NCBI RefSeq assembly: GCF_024228675.1
Contig: NZ_CP100461.1
Location: forward strand, 744,001 to 808,000
Direction of reading: 5' to 3'
From: Salinigranum marinum
GTDB lineage: Archaea; Halobacteriota; Halobacteria; Halobacteriales; Haloferacaceae
DNA: 64,000 nt
A model generated the notes under the pieces. It made no database searches and had not been told where the DNA came from. It was given only the letters and a program-made list of their open reading frames with translations. The translations under genes and the position numbers were made by a program. Positions 62,115-64,000 of the stretch are shown here, piece by piece. How positions within the stretch are numbered: the first letter of the stretch is position 1; every line of letters starts with the position of its first letter.

Positions 62115-63722
62115 TTACCTCCGCCGGACCACGACGACCGCGACCCCGATCAGCACGAGGGCACCCAGCCCGGCGACGAGGGTGATCGGCAGGTCGCCCC
62201 CGCCGCCTGTCTCGACGGTGACGGGCAGTCGGAACGTGTCCGAGACCTGCGTCGTCCCGTCCTCGCGGTCGTACTCGAAGTCGACCGAGACCGGGTAGTC
62301 CTTCGCGAACGTCGAGCCGGCGGTGCTCACCTCGAAGGTGATCTCCGCGGACTCGCCGGGACCGAGTTCGCCGATGAACGCCTCGTCGTCGTTCGAGGAG
62401 ATGGGGTCGTCGACGAACAGCTTCGCGGAGATGTCCGACAGCGTCTCGTCTTCGGCGTTGGTGACCGTCAACGTGAGCCGACCGGAGTCGCCCGCGGCGA
62501 CGGTCGCCTCCGACGCTTCGACGGTGAAGGGGTCGCGCTCGGCGTCGACGGCGACCCGGGCGTTGAGCGGACCGCTCTGCCGGCTGTCGCCGCCCTCGTT
62601 CTCGTACTGGACGAGGAACCGGAGTTGGCGTGACCCGGGGTCGGCGGCGCTCGACACCTCGATGTCGAAGGCGAACTCCGCGGACTCGCCCGGCGCGAGG
62701 TCCGGAATCGCGTACTCGGTCTCGCTCGCGTCGAAGTTCTCGCTCGCGGGCTGGTAGACGACGACGCCGTCGCTGATCGTCCCGGGGCCCTGGTTCGTCA
62801 CCGTTCCCGTGACGGTTCCCTCGTAGTTGACGCGGAGCGTCGATTCGACCGCGGAGAGCGCGAACGACTGCTCTTCGAGCGGTCGGACGCTCGCGCGGAG
62901 CTCGTTCGAGCTCCGGACGATTCCGTCGGTGTCCGTGTACGTCACCCGCCCGATGACGGTGTAGTCCCTGAGTTCGGCGCTGTCGGCGAGGTCGACGGGG
63001 AACGTCACCTGCTTGGTCTCGCCGGGTGCCCACTCGCCGACGAAGCTCTCGGCCGTCTCCGCCCGCCCGAACTGCAGGTCGTTGTTCTGGGAGGTGAGCT
63101 GGACGCTGGCCTCGCGGGCGGGGTCGGTGCCGACGTTACGCACCGAGGCGACCATCGTTCCGTTGTCACCGATCTGGGTGTCCGTCTCCACGTCGACCAC
63201 CCGGAACCGGGCCCGATCCTGGACGACGATCGGGATCGTGACGCGCTGGGTGGCCGAGCGGTCGTTGAACTTCGGGTTGTTGTTCGGGTTCGCCTCGTCG
63301 TAGGTCACGACGCTGGTGTACGTGTACGAGAGTTCGACCGGGAGCCGGTAGGTTCCGGGCGGAACGTCCTCCGGCACCGTGACCGCGATCTGAGCCGGAC
63401 CAGTGACGCCTTCGGCCACCTGTCCGACGGCGATGTCGTCGGTTTGCACGTCGAGCCCGGGGACCTCTTGGATGTCGAGGCGCACGGCACGGGCCGTCGT
63501 CACCCGGGTGGTGAACGCCTCGGGACCGCCGCGAACGAGGGTCCCGTCGTTGACGATCGAGACGTTCAGCGTCTTCGTCTCCCCCGGTTCGACCCGATTG
63601 TCGGGAACGGACAGCGAGAGTTCGGGGCGACCGATGACCTGGTTCTCCGCCGCCGCGGCGAGCGGCACCCCGGAGAACACGATTGCGAGAGCGAGGACGA
63701 CAGTGAGGAGTTTCTGAGACAT
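62115..63722 (-). CDS. COG1361 S-layer-type exported protein, exporter partner
   Basis: Encodes 535 residues from the ATG at 63722. A Sec signal covers about 1-25 (SQKLLTVVLALAIVFSGVPL). Repeated beta-sandwich segments with Gly-Pro-rich turns follow (VEPGETKTLNVSIVNDGTL, APGETKQVTFPVDL, LGPGESAEITFEVS). A C-terminal helix near 511-530 anchors it. COG1361 proteins are CARDB-like adhesion folds; adjacency to the MMPL gene suggests an accessory for transport at the cell surface. The upstream region has a TATA-like GAATAAAC at about 63736-63743. Confidence 0.87.
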   Translation of the reverse strand: MSQKLLTVVLALAIVFSGVPLAAAAENQVIGRPELSLSVPDNRVEPGETKTLNVSIVNDGTLVRGGPEAFTTRVTTARAVRLDIQEVPGLDVQTDDIAVGQVAEGVTGPAQIAVTVPEDVPPGTYRLPVELSYTYTSVVTYDEANPNNNPKFNDRSATQRVTIPIVVQDRARFRVVDVETDTQIGDNGTMVASVRNVGTDPAREASVQLTSQNNDLQFGRAETAESFVGEWAPGETKQVTFPVDLADSAELRDYTVIGRVTYTDTDGIVRSSNELRASVRPLEEQSFALSAVESTLRVNYEGTVTGTVTNQGPGTISDGVVVYQPASENFDASETEYAIPDLAPGESAEFAFDIEVSSAADPGSRQLRFLVQYENEGGDSRQSGPLNARVAVDAERDPFTVEASEATVAAGDSGRLTLTVTNAEDETLSDISAKLFVDDPISSNDDEAFIGELGPGESAEITFEVSTAGSTFAKDYPVSVDFEYDREDGTTQVSDTFRLPVTVETGGGGDLPITLVAGLGALVLIGVAVVVVRRR

Positions 63723-63854
63723 GGGAGTGACTGAACGTTTATTCAGTATCTTTGGGACGCGGTGTGTAATAACGTATTGCATTTATGAGCCATATGACAC
63801 GTGTTCGTCCGGCAAACGTTTTCAGCGGGGGAGCCGAGGTGACGACAGCACACG

Positions 63855-64000
63855 ATGGAGGGTGAGACGGAGCCGGTTCGGATCGAGGTACTGCTCTACG
63901 AGGGGTTCGACGAACTCGACGGCGTCGGGCCGTACGAGGTGTTCGAGACGGCGGCGGCGTTCGGATCCGCCGTCGAGGCGCGGACGGTCGCGCTCGACGA
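63855..64000 (+). CDS. DJ-1/PfpI-family protein (partial, runs off the window)
   Basis: Only the first 48 codons are present. From the ATG at 63855 the sequence reads MEGETEPVRIEVLLYEGFDE, then LDGVGPYEVFETAAAFGSAV. This is the opening of DJ-1/PfpI or GATase-like proteins (LLYEGFDELD is typical). The catalytic Cys is beyond the window, so the exact subgroup is unknown. Confidence 0.7.
   Translation, partial: MEGETEPVRIEVLLYEGFDELDGVGPYEVFETAAAFGSAVEARTVALD

Overview
The window is chromosomal DNA from a halophilic archaeon (class Halobacteria). The evidence is very GC-rich coding DNA with G/C-biased third codon positions, acidic proteins, archaeal RNA polymerase and ribosomal gene clusters, leaderless starts with a TATA-like box about 25 bases upstream, Tat lipoproteins with twin arginines and an LAGC lipobox, a PGF-CTERM-like protein anchor, and archaeal-type GatE, Pelota, RqcH, Elp3 and XapX proteins. 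Genus cannot be decided from sequence alone. The content is mostly core genome: I see no insertion sequence, prophage, CRISPR array or rRNA.

Layout. 1-2400: a small membrane protein, a DUF2342-type zinc metalloprotease and a glyoxalase-like protein. 2491-8755 (minus strand): the classic archaeal translation/transcription cluster, in transcription order tRNA-Ser(GCT), rps13, rps4, rps11, rpoD, tRNA-Leu(CAG), rpl18e, rpl13, rps9, rpoN, rpoK, eno, rps2. A second copy of the tRNA-Leu 3' end lies just beyond that tRNA. 8910-15350: moaA, a winged-helix regulator, an Mrp/NBP35 ATPase, an uracil-DNA-glycosylase-like protein, several conserved hypotheticals and one gene that appears frameshifted. 15346-25570: uridine kinase, an orphan substrate-binding lipoprotein, pelota, two DUF4013 membrane proteins, the ribosome-rescue factor RqcH, an acetyltransferase and Elp3.

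25677-38588: a glycosyltransferase, a methyltransferase divergent from a FilR1-like regulator, a degenerate DHH/RecJ-like protein, thymidine kinase, XapX and FMN-reductase proteins, MutY, serine acetyltransferase, BolA and small conserved proteins. 38598-43216: a complete sugar-type ABC importer (binding protein, two permeases, MalK/UgpC-type ATPase). 43531-55187: fumarase, a zinc-ribbon peptide, a secreted HExxH metalloprotease-like protein with calcium-binding repeats, GatE, an Lrp regulator divergent from an EamA exporter, a MaoC hydratase, TrmJ, and a pterin/folate pair (dihydropteroate synthase-like plus MptE). 55270-64000: a zinc-ribbon membrane protein, DNA photolyase overlapping tail-to-tail with a sensor histidine kinase, an MMPL/RND exporter with its COG1361 partner, and the start of a DJ-1/PfpI protein.

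The most unusual item is the substrate-binding protein at 16276-17670. Its two halves are in reversed order relative to the family: it is a circularly permuted binding protein behind an intact Tat-lipoprotein signal, with an operator-like repeat pair next to its TATA box. Other points of interest are the tRNA-Leu attachment-site-like duplication, the split gene at 14540-15000, the degenerate DHH protein, and the protease with TSP3 repeats and a PGF-CTERM tail.
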